In this document: in pieces, positions 1-9,427 of the stretch
Position numbering within the stretch: position 1 is the first letter of the stretch
Layout: each line of letters opens with the position of its first letter
Notes under the pieces: model-generated
What the model was told of the DNA's origin: nothing
Seen by the model: the letters and a program-made list of their open reading frames with translations, nothing else
The model's database searches: none
Assembly (NCBI RefSeq): GCF_000009625.1
Contig: NC_002678.2
Coordinates: 5,736,001 to 5,800,000, forward strand
DNA length: 64,000 bases
Direction: 5' to 3'
DNA from: Mesorhizobium japonicum MAFF 303099
GTDB taxonomy: Bacteria > Pseudomonadota > Alphaproteobacteria > Rhizobiales > Rhizobiaceae
Position numbers and translations under genes: made by a program

Positions 1-1
1 T

Positions 2-844
2 CAGATGGCTCTATCCTACGCAAAGACCCGTATGCAGGGCCGTCCAGTCGATGGCAGCGCTTTCGAGGCAGTTCCCATTATCCGTCACCCGGATGTCCGC
101 CGCATGCTGGCGCACATGCGCGCCACGACCGAAGGGGGCCGTGCCCTTGCCGCCGCTGCCGCGGGATGGCAGGACCGTGCGCAGTTTGCCGCCACGCCGG
201 AACTGAGAGCGGAGGCCCTGGCGATAGGTGAATTTCTTGTGCCGTTGGTCAAGGGCTTCTGCACCGAGATGAGCCTTCAGACAGCTTCAACTGGGGTCCA
301 GATTTTTGGTGGCATGGGGTTTATCGAAGAAACCGGCGTTGCCCAGTACTACCGTGACGCCCGAATCTTGCCGATCTACGAGGGCACGACGGCCATCCAG
401 GCCAATGATCTGCTGGGGCGCAAGACGCTTCGAGACGGTGGATCAACGGCGAGACGCCTCGCTGCAATGATAACTCAGACAGAAACTGCGCTACGGCAAG
501 GCTCGCCCTTGGCGCAGGAGATCGCGGCGCAGCTGTCCTGCGCGCGGCAAGCATTCGAGACGGTCGTTGCCCATCTGGTTGCGGTCAAGCCAGCGGATTT
601 GAACGCCGCTTATGCAGGCGCCGTGCCCTACCTGATGCTGGCTGGCAACCTTGTCGCGGGCTGGCAGCTGGCACGCTCGGTCCTTATCGCCGAAGCGGGG
701 CTGGAGGACGGCCAAGATCCCGATTTCATGACCGCCAAGATCGCCACGGCACGGTTCTACGCCCAACACATTCTCGGGGAGACCGACCTTCAGCGAGCCC
801 GGGTCATGGACGGCGCCGCAAGCCTGTTGGACATCGAATTCTGA
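2..844 (+). CDS. Acyl-CoA dehydrogenase, C-terminal part (5' end outside window)
   Basis: This is the 3' part of a flavin acyl-CoA dehydrogenase, which oxidises acyl-CoA to the 2-enoyl-CoA. The reading frame is open to the window edge, so the start lies upstream. The visible part has the family's FGGMGFIEE stretch, then RDARILPIYEGTTAIQ; the Glu of YEGT is the usual catalytic base position. After it comes the extra C-terminal helical domain found in longer acyl-CoA dehydrogenases. The next gene, 43 bases on, is an enoyl-CoA hydratase, the following step in beta-oxidation, so the two probably form an operon. The acyl chain specificity cannot be told. Confidence 0.9.
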   Translation, partial: QMALSYAKTRMQGRPVDGSAFEAVPIIRHPDVRRMLAHMRATTEGGRALAAAAAGWQDRAQFAATPELRAEALAIGEFLVPLVKGFCTEMSLQTASTGVQIFGGMGFIEETGVAQYYRDARILPIYEGTTAIQANDLLGRKTLRDGGSTARRLAAMITQTETALRQGSPLAQEIAAQLSCARQAFETVVAHLVAVKPADLNAAYAGAVPYLMLAGNLVAGWQLARSVLIAEAGLEDGQDPDFMTAKIATARFYAQHILGETDLQRARVMDGAASLLDIEF

Positions 845-887
845 ATAGAACAATCAACCCTCTTCAACTCGGGAACAGGACCGTACC

Positions 888-1694
888 ATGGCCATCCAAA
901 TCGACATCACCCGATACGAGAACCTTGCCGTCGAGGCTCATGACGAGGGGGTTTGGGTCGTAACCCTGAACCGTCCCACCAAACGCAATGCGCTGGATGC
1001 AAATACGATCGAAGAACTGGTCGACTTTTTTTCCACCGCTCCTCGCGCGGGTGTCCGCGCGATTGTGTTGGCCGGGTCGGGTGACCATTTTTGCGCCGGA
1101 CTAGACTTGATTGAGCATCATCAAGCTGACCGCAGCCCGGCGGATTTCATGCATATTTGCCTGCGCTGGCACGAGGCCTTCAACAAGATGGAATATGGCG
1201 GCGTGCCGATCATCGCAGCCCTGCAGGGTGCGGTTGTGGGCGGTGGGCTGGAGCTGGCCAGCGCCGCCCATATCCGGGTAATGGACAAGACGACCTATTT
1301 TGCGCTGCCTGAAGGCCAACGTGGACTTTTCACGGGCGGCGGCGCCACGATCCGCGTCACCGATCTGGTGGGCAAGTCGCGCACGATCGACATGATGCTG
1401 ACGGGCCGGGTGTATCAGGGACAAGAAGCGGTCGATCTGGGGCTCGCGCAGTACATCGTCGAAGGATCAAGTTTCGAGAAGGCCCTGGAACTCGCCCACA
1501 AAACAGCGCAGAACCTGCCCCTGTCCAACTTTGCGATCTGTTCCGCTGTGAGCCACATGCAGAATATGTCCGCGCTGGATGCCGCTTATGCCGAGGCTGT
1601 CGTCGCCGGTGTGGTGAACACTCAGCCCGAGGCCCGGGCTCGACTCGCCGCTTTCGCCGACAAGAGCGCGGCACGGGTGCGGGCCAACTATTGA
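888..1694 (+). CDS. Enoyl-CoA hydratase/isomerase (crotonase family)
   Basis: A 268-residue crotonase-fold protein, normal length for the family, predicted to hydrate or isomerise an enoyl-CoA in the cytoplasm. Seen: FCAGLDL (oxyanion-hole region), [11 protein letters not shown] (second oxyanion-hole glycine loop and the first acidic position) and [10 protein letters not shown] (second acidic position). A GGGA run follows at the active-site edge. It lies 43 bases after the acyl-CoA dehydrogenase on the same strand, with GGGAACAGGACC before the ATG. The pair suits a fatty-acid or aromatic/branched acyl-CoA pathway that continues to the left of the window. Hydratase and other crotonase activities (isomerase, hydrolase) cannot be separated here. 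Confidence 0.88.
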   Translation: MAIQIDITRYENLAVEAHDEGVWVVTLNRPTKRNALDANTIEELVDFFSTAPRAGVRAIVLAGSGDHFCAGLDLIEHHQADRSPADFMHICLRWHEAFNKMEYGGVPIIAALQGAVVGGGLELASAAHIRVMDKTTYFALPEGQRGLFTGGGATIRVTDLVGKSRTIDMMLTGRVYQGQEAVDLGLAQYIVEGSSFEKALELAHKTAQNLPLSNFAICSAVSHMQNMSALDAAYAEAVVAGVVNTQPEARARLAAFADKSAARVRANY

Positions 1695-1984
1695 GACTGA
1701 TTCCAGAATTTGTCCCTGGCGGAATTGTGATTTGTAGAGTCGGCAGCGACAGCGCCGCCCAACTCCAGCCATTTGCGAAAACCGTCGATGCGGAAGGCGA
1801 GCACCTCAGAAGCCTTTTTCAATCCGACGACGGAGATTAGTTCCAGAACCGAGCAGGCGGGCCTTTCTTGGTTCCACCATCGATCCCAGTTTCGGACCCA
1901 GCGTGTGCGCAGAATACTGCGCTCTCCCTCCTTGGCTCGGAGGGGAGCGGTTGTGAACAAGCTCTCGGTTGCCGTTGAAGATCC
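1695..1984. other. Convergent intergenic stretch without a recognised gene
   Basis: These 290 bases separate the forward hydratase gene from the reverse-strand permease gene. Short open frames exist on both strands, but none has a ribosome site or a family I recognise. I saw no clear hairpin with a T-run. It may carry the terminators of both operons or be decayed coding DNA. Confidence 0.4.
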
Positions 1985-2758
1985 TCACACAGGCCGTTCG
2001 GAAGCGCTCGGCCGCCACTTGATGAAGTGCTTCTCGGCGACATCCAGGATGCTGTCGATAATCAGTACAAATATCGCGAGGATCAAGATCCCTGCGAAGA
2101 CACCGACCGCATCGAAATTGCCTTCCGCCTGAGCGATCAGATAGCCAAGCCCGGCGGAGGAGCCGAGATACTCGCCGATAATCGCCCCCACGACGGCAAA
2201 CCCGACCGAAGTGCGCAATGAAGACAGGATCCAGCTTGCCGCTGCCGGGAAGTAGACGTGGCGAAGCAGGTCAGACCGCTTGGCCCCCAGGATGCGGGTG
2301 TTCGACAGCACGACCGGGTTCACTTCACGCACGCCCTGCATGGCGTTGAAGAAGGTGACGAAGAACACCAGCGTGACGGCGAGCGCCACCTTGGACCAGA
2401 GACCGAGGCCGAGCCAGAGTACGAATATCGGCGCAAGCACGACGCGCGGTATCGCGTTCAAACCCTTGATGAAAGGATCCAGAATTCGCGCTGTAGAACG
2501 ACTGAGGCCGAGCCAGACGCCTGCTGCCACGCCGAGTGCCGTTCCGACAAGATAGCCGAGTACAGTTTCCGTCAAGGTGATGGCCACATGCTTATAGAAG
2601 CTGGTGTCCATTACCCAGGACGCCACCTGCTTGAGGATGTCGAGAGGAGCCGGGAAGAAGAACACGTCGATAATGCCCGCCGCGACACCGAGCTGCCAGC
2701 CGCCGACAATTGCCACCAGCAGTGCGAGTTGGATGAGGCGTTCAGTCGTGGCGTTCAT
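1985..2758 (-). CDS. ABC transporter permease, SsuC/TauC type
   Basis: A 257-residue inner-membrane permease of the nitrate/sulfonate/taurine class. Hydrophobic segments alternate through the protein, and the cytoplasmic EAA-type loop is seen around NTRILGAKRSDLLRHVYFPA. The start chosen is the ATG at 2758, giving MNATTERL; it overlaps the end of the ATPase gene by 17 bases, as expected for a coupled operon. An upstream in-frame start is rejected because it would lie deep in the ATPase gene. Order in the operon is binding protein (3585-4586), ATPase (2742-3572), permease. The substrate is unknown; the neighbouring PrpF-like gene hints at a carboxylic acid rather than a sulfonate (inference). 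Confidence 0.9.
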   Translation of the reverse strand: MNATTERLIQLALLVAIVGGWQLGVAAGIIDVFFFPAPLDILKQVASWVMDTSFYKHVAITLTETVLGYLVGTALGVAAGVWLGLSRSTARILDPFIKGLNAIPRVVLAPIFVLWLGLGLWSKVALAVTLVFFVTFFNAMQGVREVNPVVLSNTRILGAKRSDLLRHVYFPAAASWILSSLRTSVGFAVVGAIIGEYLGSSAGLGYLIAQAEGNFDAVGVFAGILILAIFVLIIDSILDVAEKHFIKWRPSASERPV

Positions 2759-3572
2759 AGCTTTTCTCCACTTCGCTACGCAGCGATGACCAGATGTTGC
2801 GATAAAGATCCATGAAACGTGGATCGAGCTTGATTTCAGCGACATCGCGCGGGCGTTGGAGATCAACGGGGAAGCTGTCGATCACGCGCGAGCGCGGTCC
2901 GGCGGCAAGCACCACGACCCGATCCCCGAGAGCAATTGCCTCCTCAAGGTCGTGCGTGATCATCACCACGGCCCGCCGTTCCTCCTGCCAAAGGCGCAAC
3001 AGCTCGTTCTGCATCAGGTGGCGGGTGTGGATGTCGAGTGCCGAAAAGGGCTCGTCCATCAGGATGACCTTGGGACCAGTAATCAGTGCCTGCGCCATCT
3101 GCACGCGCTTGCGCTGTCCGCCGGAAAGCTGATGCGGGTAGCGATGCTCGAAGCCCTTGAGCCCTACTTTCGCCAGCCACCTCATCGACTGCTCGCGACG
3201 ATCGGCAGCGCCGACACCCTTGAACATGGGACCGAGTTCCACGTTCTCGATCGCTGTCTTCCACGGAAGCAATGCATCCTGCTGGAAGAGATAGCCGATC
3301 TCGTTCTGGATCCCGCGCACCGGCTGACCGTCGATCGATACGGTGCCACTCGCTGGTTTCAGCAGGCCGGCAACCGCATTGAGTATGGTGCTCTTGCCGC
3401 AGCCGGTTGGGCCAACGATGGCGAGGAACTCGCCATCGGAGACCTTCAGATTCACATCCTGCACCGCCACATAGCCACCGAAGGCCATGGTGACCGCGTC
3501 CAGGGAAACCATCGACTTTGCTTGATCAGACTTGCCCGCCGGGAAGGCGGTTTTTACTACGGCCAATGCCAT
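2742..3572 (-). CDS. ABC transporter ATP-binding protein, SsuB/TauB type
   Basis: A 276-residue ATPase that powers the SsuC-like permease. Seen in order: Walker A GPTGCGKST, Q-loop FQQDALLPW, signature LSGGQRKRVQMAQA, Walker B VILMDEPFSALD and the switch histidine in MITHDLEEA. The ATG at 3572 has a strong AGGAGG upstream and starts 12 bases after the binding-protein stop. All key residues of an active nucleotide-binding domain are present. Family and gene order place it with nitrate/sulfonate/taurine-type importers. Confidence 0.92.
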   Translation of the reverse strand: MALAVVKTAFPAGKSDQAKSMVSLDAVTMAFGGYVAVQDVNLKVSDGEFLAIVGPTGCGKSTILNAVAGLLKPASGTVSIDGQPVRGIQNEIGYLFQQDALLPWKTAIENVELGPMFKGVGAADRREQSMRWLAKVGLKGFEHRYPHQLSGGQRKRVQMAQALITGPKVILMDEPFSALDIHTRHLMQNELLRLWQEERRAVVMITHDLEEAIALGDRVVVLAAGPRSRVIDSFPVDLQRPRDVAEIKLDPRFMDLYRNIWSSLRSEVEKSYERHD

Positions 3573-3584
3573 GACCTCCTCCTG

Positions 3585-4586
3585 TCAGTTGGCGGGGACG
3601 TTGGGGACCGCGGCGACAAACTCGTTCGTGTAGGTTTTCGCAAGATCGATTTCAGCCGCGGCGACTTTTTCGTTGAAGCTCTTCAGGACGGCAAGTGGCG
3701 TCTTGATGTCGTCCTCGTTGATGCGCCCGTCCTTTGAGAAGATCGCTTTCGCGTTCTCGACCGCCTTGACGTAGGTGTCACGATCGCCGGAAATAAACTC
3801 CTTAGGCAGTTTTTCGACGATCTCTTCAGCCGAGTGGCTGTTCATCCATTCAAGCGCTTTGACAGTCGCATTGGTGACTTTCTGGATGGTTTGCGGATTG
3901 GCTTCGATAAAGCTCTGCGTGGCGTAGAGGACCGAGGTCGGGTAGATTCCGCCGTAGATCGCTTTGGCGCCCTCGTCGCTGCGCCCGTCGATCAGGATCT
4001 TGCCGACACCCTTGGCTTCGATGAACGTCGCCGCCGGATCGTAGTTGACGAGCAGGTCGACCTTTCCTTGTTCGAGCGCCGCAACGGCGGCGGAGCCGGA
4101 GCCAACGCCGATCAGCGAAATGTCATCCGCCGACAGTCCGTGGCGCTGCAAATAGTAGCGAACGAAAAAGTCCGAAGACGAGCCCGGTGAAGTGATGCCG
4201 ATTTTCGCCCCCTTGATCGTTTCAGGATTTGCAGGGTCAAACGTGCTCTTGCTGCCGCCTGCCAGCACGAGACCGGAATTGCGCGCGAGCATCACGAAGG
4301 CGACGACAGCCTTCTTCTGGGCCTGCATCTGGATCGTGTGGTCATAGAAGCCGACGGCGATGTCCGTCGAGCCGGCAACAAGCGCCTGAAGTGTCTTCGA
4401 CCCGCCCGATGCGAAATTTTCGACGGTCACCTCCAGGCCTTCCTTTTCATAAAGGCCGAGCCCCTGGGCAACCGGAAAGGGAAGGTTGTTGAGATTGTAA
4501 GAGCCGACGCTGATGCGGACCGGTTCGGCGAATGCGGAACCGGCAAACGCGACGGTTGCCGCGAGGGCGAGCATGAGCTTTCGCAT
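3585..4586 (-). CDS. ABC transporter substrate-binding protein, SsuA/NMT1-like
   Basis: A 333-residue periplasmic binding protein. The start at 4586 gives a typical Sec signal peptide (MRKLMLALAATVAFAG, cleavage near SAFA-EP), and AGGAGG lies just upstream. The mature part has PVRISVGSYNLNNLPFPVAQGLGLYEKEGLEV-like features of the SsuA/NMT1 fold: ligand-site lead-in, then the FASGGSKTLQALVAG and ITSPGSSSDF loops. It is first in a three-gene operon with the ATPase and permease. Earlier in-frame starts would run into the PrpF-like gene and lack a signal peptide. The ligand cannot be assigned. Confidence 0.9.
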   Translation of the reverse strand: MRKLMLALAATVAFAGSAFAEPVRISVGSYNLNNLPFPVAQGLGLYEKEGLEVTVENFASGGSKTLQALVAGSTDIAVGFYDHTIQMQAQKKAVVAFVMLARNSGLVLAGGSKSTFDPANPETIKGAKIGITSPGSSSDFFVRYYLQRHGLSADDISLIGVGSGSAAVAALEQGKVDLLVNYDPAATFIEAKGVGKILIDGRSDEGAKAIYGGIYPTSVLYATQSFIEANPQTIQKVTNATVKALEWMNSHSAEEIVEKLPKEFISGDRDTYVKAVENAKAIFSKDGRINEDDIKTPLAVLKSFNEKVAAAEIDLAKTYTNEFVAAVPNVPAN

Positions 4587-4632
4587 GGGTATTCTCCTCC
4601 TGTTGGTGGCGCCCTCCCGGCGGCCACGGTTA

Positions 4633-5730
4633 TTATGCCGCGCAACCCAGTTGCGTGACAGGTTTTGCGAACACATGTCCTTCGAACAGCCGGCGGGCGG
4701 TGCGGAGGATTCCGGCGACGACCTTGCCGTCTCTTTCATACAGCTTGACGTCCAGATGGCCGCTTGGGTGCTCGATGGACAGCACGACTGGCGGCGCACG
4801 CAGGCCGATCAGCAGCGAAGCAACCGTACCCTGGCTGATACAGGCTGTCGCGATACCCACGGCACCCGTGGTTGCGAGCGAGGGATGACATTGATGAGGC
4901 ATGAAATACCGAACGCTGATATCGCCTCCAGACGTCGGCCGGGAAATGAGCACCGGCTTCGGCGTTACCTGGTCGCGAACGTCTCCAAGACCCATCCGTT
5001 CGCCGGCGGCGATGCGCAGCTTTTCCAGACGTCCCAGTAATTCCTTGTCAGCATTCAGTTCCGCAGCTGATTCGAAACCCGTTGCGCCGACCGAGTCGGC
5101 CTCGATCAATATCATCGGCATTGCGCAGTCGATGCAGGTGACAGCCACACCATCGATCGTGTCGACTGGATTGCCGGTGGGAAAAAGCTGTCCGGTACGG
5201 GCACCGGCTGCATCCATGAAGGTCAATGCGATCGGAGCCCCGCGGCCGGGCACGCCGTCAATCGCAGCTTCACCGAGATAGGAGACGCTGCCGTTTGGAG
5301 TGGGAACTTCGGCCTCGATCAGCTTGCTGGTGTTGACGTTGTGGATCCGCACCAGCGTCGTTTCTCCACGAACCGGCACAAGTCCAGCTTCAATGGCAAA
5401 CGGGCCGACCGCGGCCAGCATGTTGCCGCAATTCGGGGAGGTGTCGACAATCTGCTGGTCGACCCGCACCTGCGCAAACAGATAATCCACGTCGGCGCCT
5501 GGAATGCTGGCAGGGCCGACGATGGCGACCTTGCTCGTGACCGGATTGCCGCCACCGATGCCGTCTATCTGCAACGGATGACCCGAGCCCATGACGGAGA
5601 GCAGGATCTTGTCCCGCTCTATAGCGTCCGCGGGAAGATCGTTTGCCAGGAAGAACGGACCTTTTGAGGTGCCGCCCCTCATCAGAACGCAAGGGATCGC
5701 CAGGAGGTCATTCATCGCTTGTGCTTGCAT
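4633..5730 (-). CDS. PrpF-family isomerase (4-oxalomesaconate tautomerase/aconitate-isomerase-like)
   Basis: A 365-residue member of the PrpF family, which uses two cysteines in a diaminopimelate-epimerase-like fold to move double bonds or protons in di- and tricarboxylic acids. Seen: PCVLMRGGTSKG at the N-terminus, GIGGGNPVTSKVAIVGP, the first catalytic-type cysteine in DTSPNCGNML and a second cysteine loop MPHQCHPSLA. Known members include PrpF (methylaconitate isomerase) and GalD (oxalomesaconate tautomerase). It lies 46 bases upstream of the SsuA-like gene on the same strand and diverges from a LysR gene, so it may process the imported acid. An in-frame ATG at 5715 is an alternative start. 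Confidence 0.85.
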   Translation of the reverse strand: MQAQAMNDLLAIPCVLMRGGTSKGPFFLANDLPADAIERDKILLSVMGSGHPLQIDGIGGGNPVTSKVAIVGPASIPGADVDYLFAQVRVDQQIVDTSPNCGNMLAAVGPFAIEAGLVPVRGETTLVRIHNVNTSKLIEAEVPTPNGSVSYLGEAAIDGVPGRGAPIALTFMDAAGARTGQLFPTGNPVDTIDGVAVTCIDCAMPMILIEADSVGATGFESAAELNADKELLGRLEKLRIAAGERMGLGDVRDQVTPKPVLISRPTSGGDISVRYFMPHQCHPSLATTGAVGIATACISQGTVASLLIGLRAPPVVLSIEHPSGHLDVKLYERDGKVVAGILRTARRLFEGHVFAKPVTQLGCAA

Positions 5731-5829
5731 CGGAATTATGTCACCGCCGTATCAATTGGCGCTGTTTGATCCAATTATCGGAAGAAGCTTTTATTTGTGA
5801 AATGCTAAGAATCGGGGGATTGATGCAAG

Positions 5830-6729
5830 ATGAGCATTAATTGCGAAATCCTTGACCTTCGAGCCTTCCTAAGCGTCGTAGAGTTGGAGAGCTTTCATCG
5901 CGCGGCCGAAGCCCTGCATCTGTCACAACCCGCGTTGAGCCGCCGCATTCAAAAATTGGAGCAGGCTATCGGAGCTCCCATTTTGGAACGGACAACCCGG
6001 CACGTATCCGCGACGGCTCTCGGCATAGAACTCGTGCCGCTCGTGCGACGCATGCTGGAGGAGTTCGACGGCTCTCTGTTTGCCGTGCGTGACGTTGGAA
6101 CCAACCGAGGTGGATTGGTAACGATCGCGTGCCTCCCCACCGCGGCATTCTACTTCCTGCCGACCGTCATCCGACAGTTCAATGAGGAGTATCCGAACAT
6201 CCGCTTTCGCATCCTCGACTTGCCGGCGACCGACGGTCTTCAAGCCGTGGCGCGCGGTGAGGTGGAGTTCGGCATAAACATCATGGGCACGTCGGATCCG
6301 GACCTGACTTTTGATCGGCTCGCGGAAGACCCGTTTGTGCTTGCAGCGCGGAGGGATCACCCTCTGGCTGCCAAACCATCGGTCGGCTGGGCGGACCTAG
6401 AGCCCTATCATCTGATCACGGTTCATCGATCAAGCGGCAACAGAACGCTGCTCGACGCGGCGCTGGCAAAATCGAACATAAAGCTTCGTTGGTTCTACGA
6501 GGTAACCCATCTGTCCACCTCCCTCGGTTTGGTGGAGGCAGGCCTCGGGATTTCCGTCCTGCCACGAATGGCGACGCCGGGAGGAGACCATCCGTTTCTG
6601 ATCACCCGACCCATCCGTGATCCCGAAATATCACGCACGATTGGCGTGGTTCGCCGTCGCGGCGGCACCTTGTCGCCTGCAGCGGAGCGATTCCTTAAGA
6701 TGCTGATAGGTGTCTGGGCAAGTGATTGA
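5830..6729 (+). CDS. LysR-family transcriptional regulator
   Basis: A 299-residue LysR regulator. The winged helix-turn-helix is at about residues 8-66 (LRAFLSVVELESF...LSQPALSRRIQKLE), followed by an effector domain to the C-terminus. It is divergent from the PrpF/Ssu-like operon, and the 99 bases between the two starts should hold both promoters. By the usual LysR logic it controls that operon in response to the substrate or product of the PrpF-like enzyme (inference). Confidence 0.92.
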   Translation: MSINCEILDLRAFLSVVELESFHRAAEALHLSQPALSRRIQKLEQAIGAPILERTTRHVSATALGIELVPLVRRMLEEFDGSLFAVRDVGTNRGGLVTIACLPTAAFYFLPTVIRQFNEEYPNIRFRILDLPATDGLQAVARGEVEFGINIMGTSDPDLTFDRLAEDPFVLAARRDHPLAAKPSVGWADLEPYHLITVHRSSGNRTLLDAALAKSNIKLRWFYEVTHLSTSLGLVEAGLGISVLPRMATPGGDHPFLITRPIRDPEISRTIGVVRRRGGTLSPAAERFLKMLIGVWASD

Positions 6730-6863
6730 AAAGCAGTCAGAAAATCGACAGGCGTAGAACCAGAAGCCGTAGCCGGCCGCTTGTCGAAAAACCAGTCATT
6801 AAAGCGGAGATGGTGGAGCGTTGAATTCATCGCTGCCTTTATGCTGAGATGACGCTTGCCGTC

Positions 6864-7844
6864 TCAGGAATAGCAGCCTCGCTCCACCGCGAGCCGCCGC
6901 ACCAGCGCCAGCACCGCATCTATGGTCGGCGTCGGCTTGTCCACCAGCCGGCCAAGCTCCTGCACCGCGCTCACCAGCGCGTCGATCTCCATCGGCCGGC
7001 CGCGTTCCAGGTCCTGCAGCATCGAGGTCTTGTGCTCGCCGACATCGCCGGCGCCCTTGATGCGGCGGTCGACCCCGATCGGAAAGCGCACGCCGAGGCT
7101 TTCGCCGATCGCTTGCGCCTCGAGCATCATCGTGCGGGCGAGCGCGCGGGTGCCTTCGTCGGCGACGATGGCGGCCAGCGTCGAGCCGGTCAGCGCCGAG
7201 ATCGGGTTGAAGGAAAGGTTGCCCCACAGCTTCACCCAGATTTCGCTGCGGATGTCATCGCGCACCGGCGCCTGCAGGCCGGCCTTGACCATCTCCTCCG
7301 CCAGAAGCGTGACCCGTTCGCTGCGCTCGCCCGAGGGCTCGCCGAGCGAGAAGCGCTTGCCCTCGACATGGCGGATGAGGCCGGGCGCGTCGACCTCGAC
7401 GGCGGGATAGACCACCGAGCCGATGACGCGCTGCGGCCCGATCCGCTGCCAGATCGCGCCACCGGGATCGACCGCGTTCAGCCTTGTGCCTTCGAGCGGC
7501 CCGCCCACTCCATGGAAATACCACCACGGCACGCCGTTCTGCATGGTGACGACGGATGTGTGGTCCCCGAGCAGCGGCGCGATCTGGTCAAGTGCGGGGG
7601 TCAGCGAATGGGCCTTCAGCGCCAGCACCACATAATCCTGGGCGCCAAGTTCCTCGGCCTTGGCGGCGGCCCGGACGGGCGCCATCGATTCCTCGCCGTC
7701 CTCGATCAGGCGCAGGCCGTTTGCCTGGATCGCTTCCAGATGCGCGCCGCGCGCGACGATCGACAGGTCGGTGCGGCCGGCGATCGCCAGCTTGGCGGCG
7801 AGATAGCCGCCGATCGCGCCGGCGCCGAAAATGGTGATCTTCAT
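6864..7844 (-). CDS. Ketopantoate reductase (PanE/ApbA) family oxidoreductase
   Basis: A 326-residue NAD(P)-dependent 2-oxoacid reductase. It has the N-terminal Rossmann glycine motif FGAGAIGGYLAAKL, the MQNGVP loop near residue 100, and the family's catalytic Lys/Asn block KLWGNLSFNPISALTG in the C-terminal helical domain. The ATG at 7844 follows the ligase stop by two bases; a TTG six bases earlier is the other option. Linkage to a CoA ligase and a gamma-glutamyltransferase, not to panB/panC, suggests that the substrate is a 2-oxoacid other than ketopantoate (inference). Last gene of a probable reverse-strand operon. Confidence 0.87.
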   Translation of the reverse strand: MKITIFGAGAIGGYLAAKLAIAGRTDLSIVARGAHLEAIQANGLRLIEDGEESMAPVRAAAKAEELGAQDYVVLALKAHSLTPALDQIAPLLGDHTSVVTMQNGVPWWYFHGVGGPLEGTRLNAVDPGGAIWQRIGPQRVIGSVVYPAVEVDAPGLIRHVEGKRFSLGEPSGERSERVTLLAEEMVKAGLQAPVRDDIRSEIWVKLWGNLSFNPISALTGSTLAAIVADEGTRALARTMMLEAQAIGESLGVRFPIGVDRRIKGAGDVGEHKTSMLQDLERGRPMEIDALVSAVQELGRLVDKPTPTIDAVLALVRRLAVERGCYS

Positions 7845-7846
7845 CG

Positions 7847-9367
7847 TCAAAGCCCGAGTTTGGCGGCGAGCCCGATGCGCTGCAGCTTGCCGGTCGCGCC
7901 CTTGGGGATCTCGTCCAGGATCAGGATCTTGCGCGGCACCTTGAAGTCGGCGAGCCGCGTCGCGGCATGGCTGCGGATGTCGCTTTCGGTGGCGATCATG
8001 CCTTCGCGCAGCACCACGGCGGCCGCCACCTCCTCGCCGAGCTTGTCATGCGGCATCGCGAAGGTGACGACCTGCGCCACCGCCGGATGGTCCATCAGCA
8101 CGTCGTCGACCTCGAGCGGCGAGATCTTTTCGCCACCGCGGTTGATGATCTCCTTGAGCCGGCCGGTGACGCGCAGATAGCCGTCCTCGTCAAGCACGCC
8201 CTGGTCGCCGGTGTGGAACCAGCCATGCGCGAAGGCCGTGGCGTTGGCGTCTGGGTTCTTCTCATAACCCGCCGTGACATTGGGTCCGCGAATGACGATC
8301 TCGCCGGTCTCGCCGGTCGTGAGCAGCCGCCCGTCGGGCGCCATCACCGCCACCTCCGGTCCGGCGCCGGCACCGACGCTGCCCGGCTTACGCAGGCCCG
8401 GCGGCAGCCGGTTCGACGCCATCTGGTGGGCGGCCTCGGTCATCCCGTAGGATTCGATCACCGGGCATCCGAAGGTCGCTTCCAGTTCCCCCATCACTTG
8501 CGCCGGCAGCGATGCCGAGGACGAGCGGATGAAGCGCAGGCGTGCCGCCGCTAGAATCTCTTCGTTGCGCGCCGCCCGCGGCAGGATCGCCTGGTGCATG
8601 GTCGGCACCGCCGTGTACCAACTTGGCTTGGCATCGCCCAGCCACTGGAAGAAGCGCAAAGCGTTGAAGCCCGGCGTGCAGTAGATGCTGCCGCCCGCCG
8701 CCAGCGACGACAGCACCGCCGCGATCAACCCATGGATGTGGAACAGCGGCATGATGTTGAGGCAGCGGTCGTCGGCGCTCAGGCCGAGCGTGGCGCCGAT
8801 ATGGGCTGCCGAGGCGGCGATATTGGCATGGCTGAGCGGAACGAGTTTTGGCCGCGATGTCGTGCCCGACGTGTGCAGCAAAAGCGCGATGTCGCCATCC
8901 CCTGCCATGTCGGGCGCAGCCTGCGGGCCGATCGCCACGCCCTCGATGGTGAAGGAGCCGGCAGGCGTGTCCGGTTGCACGACAAGCCGCAGCACGCCGA
9001 TACCGAGCCGTTCGGCCACTGCCACCGCCGGACCGGTCTCGTTCTCCGCGACCAGGATCGCCTTGGCGCCGATATCGGTGAGGTAGAAATCGAGTTCGTC
9101 GGCGCGATAGGCGGGATTGAGAGGCGCCGTCGACGCGGCGGCCGCCACCGCGACGAAGGCGGTGGCCATCTCCGGCCCGTTAGGCAGCACGATCGCCACC
9201 CGGTCGCCCCGGCCGATGCCGAGCGCGTGCAGCCGCTCCGCCGTGGCCGCGATCAGGCGGCGCAGCCCGCCATGGGTCAGCGTCGCCCTGTCGGGCGCCA
9301 GGATCGCCGGAGCGTCGTCCGCGCCGGCGGCGAGACGGCGGGAAAGGTCTTTTGAATTCGTGCTCAT
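7847..9367 (-). CDS. AMP-dependent acyl-CoA synthetase, oxalyl-CoA synthetase-like
   Basis: A 506-residue adenylate-forming ligase that should couple a carboxylate to CoA with ATP. Motifs in order: LLLHTSGTTSRPKLVPLSH (P-loop), MPLFHIHGL, ESYGMTEAAHQM, WFHTGDQG, GRLKEIINRGGEKISP (hinge) and the C-terminal lysine in PKGATGKLQR. The overall pattern resembles oxalyl-CoA synthetases (AAE3/Pcs60 group), including SSSASLPAQVM and the AAHQMASN stretch. ATG 9367 is chosen; a GTG lies two codons upstream. It precedes a PanE-like gene by two bases. Substrate assignment to oxalate is tentative; other short carboxylates are possible. Confidence 0.86.
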   Translation of the reverse strand: MSTNSKDLSRRLAAGADDAPAILAPDRATLTHGGLRRLIAATAERLHALGIGRGDRVAIVLPNGPEMATAFVAVAAAASTAPLNPAYRADELDFYLTDIGAKAILVAENETGPAVAVAERLGIGVLRLVVQPDTPAGSFTIEGVAIGPQAAPDMAGDGDIALLLHTSGTTSRPKLVPLSHANIAASAAHIGATLGLSADDRCLNIMPLFHIHGLIAAVLSSLAAGGSIYCTPGFNALRFFQWLGDAKPSWYTAVPTMHQAILPRAARNEEILAAARLRFIRSSSASLPAQVMGELEATFGCPVIESYGMTEAAHQMASNRLPPGLRKPGSVGAGAGPEVAVMAPDGRLLTTGETGEIVIRGPNVTAGYEKNPDANATAFAHGWFHTGDQGVLDEDGYLRVTGRLKEIINRGGEKISPLEVDDVLMDHPAVAQVVTFAMPHDKLGEEVAAAVVLREGMIATESDIRSHAATRLADFKVPRKILILDEIPKGATGKLQRIGLAAKLGL

Positions 9368-9427
9368 GGTCACCGACTATGTTTTAAACGGCTGCTTCTA
9401 GAAAGCCCTGGGAATGGTTCCGACCCC

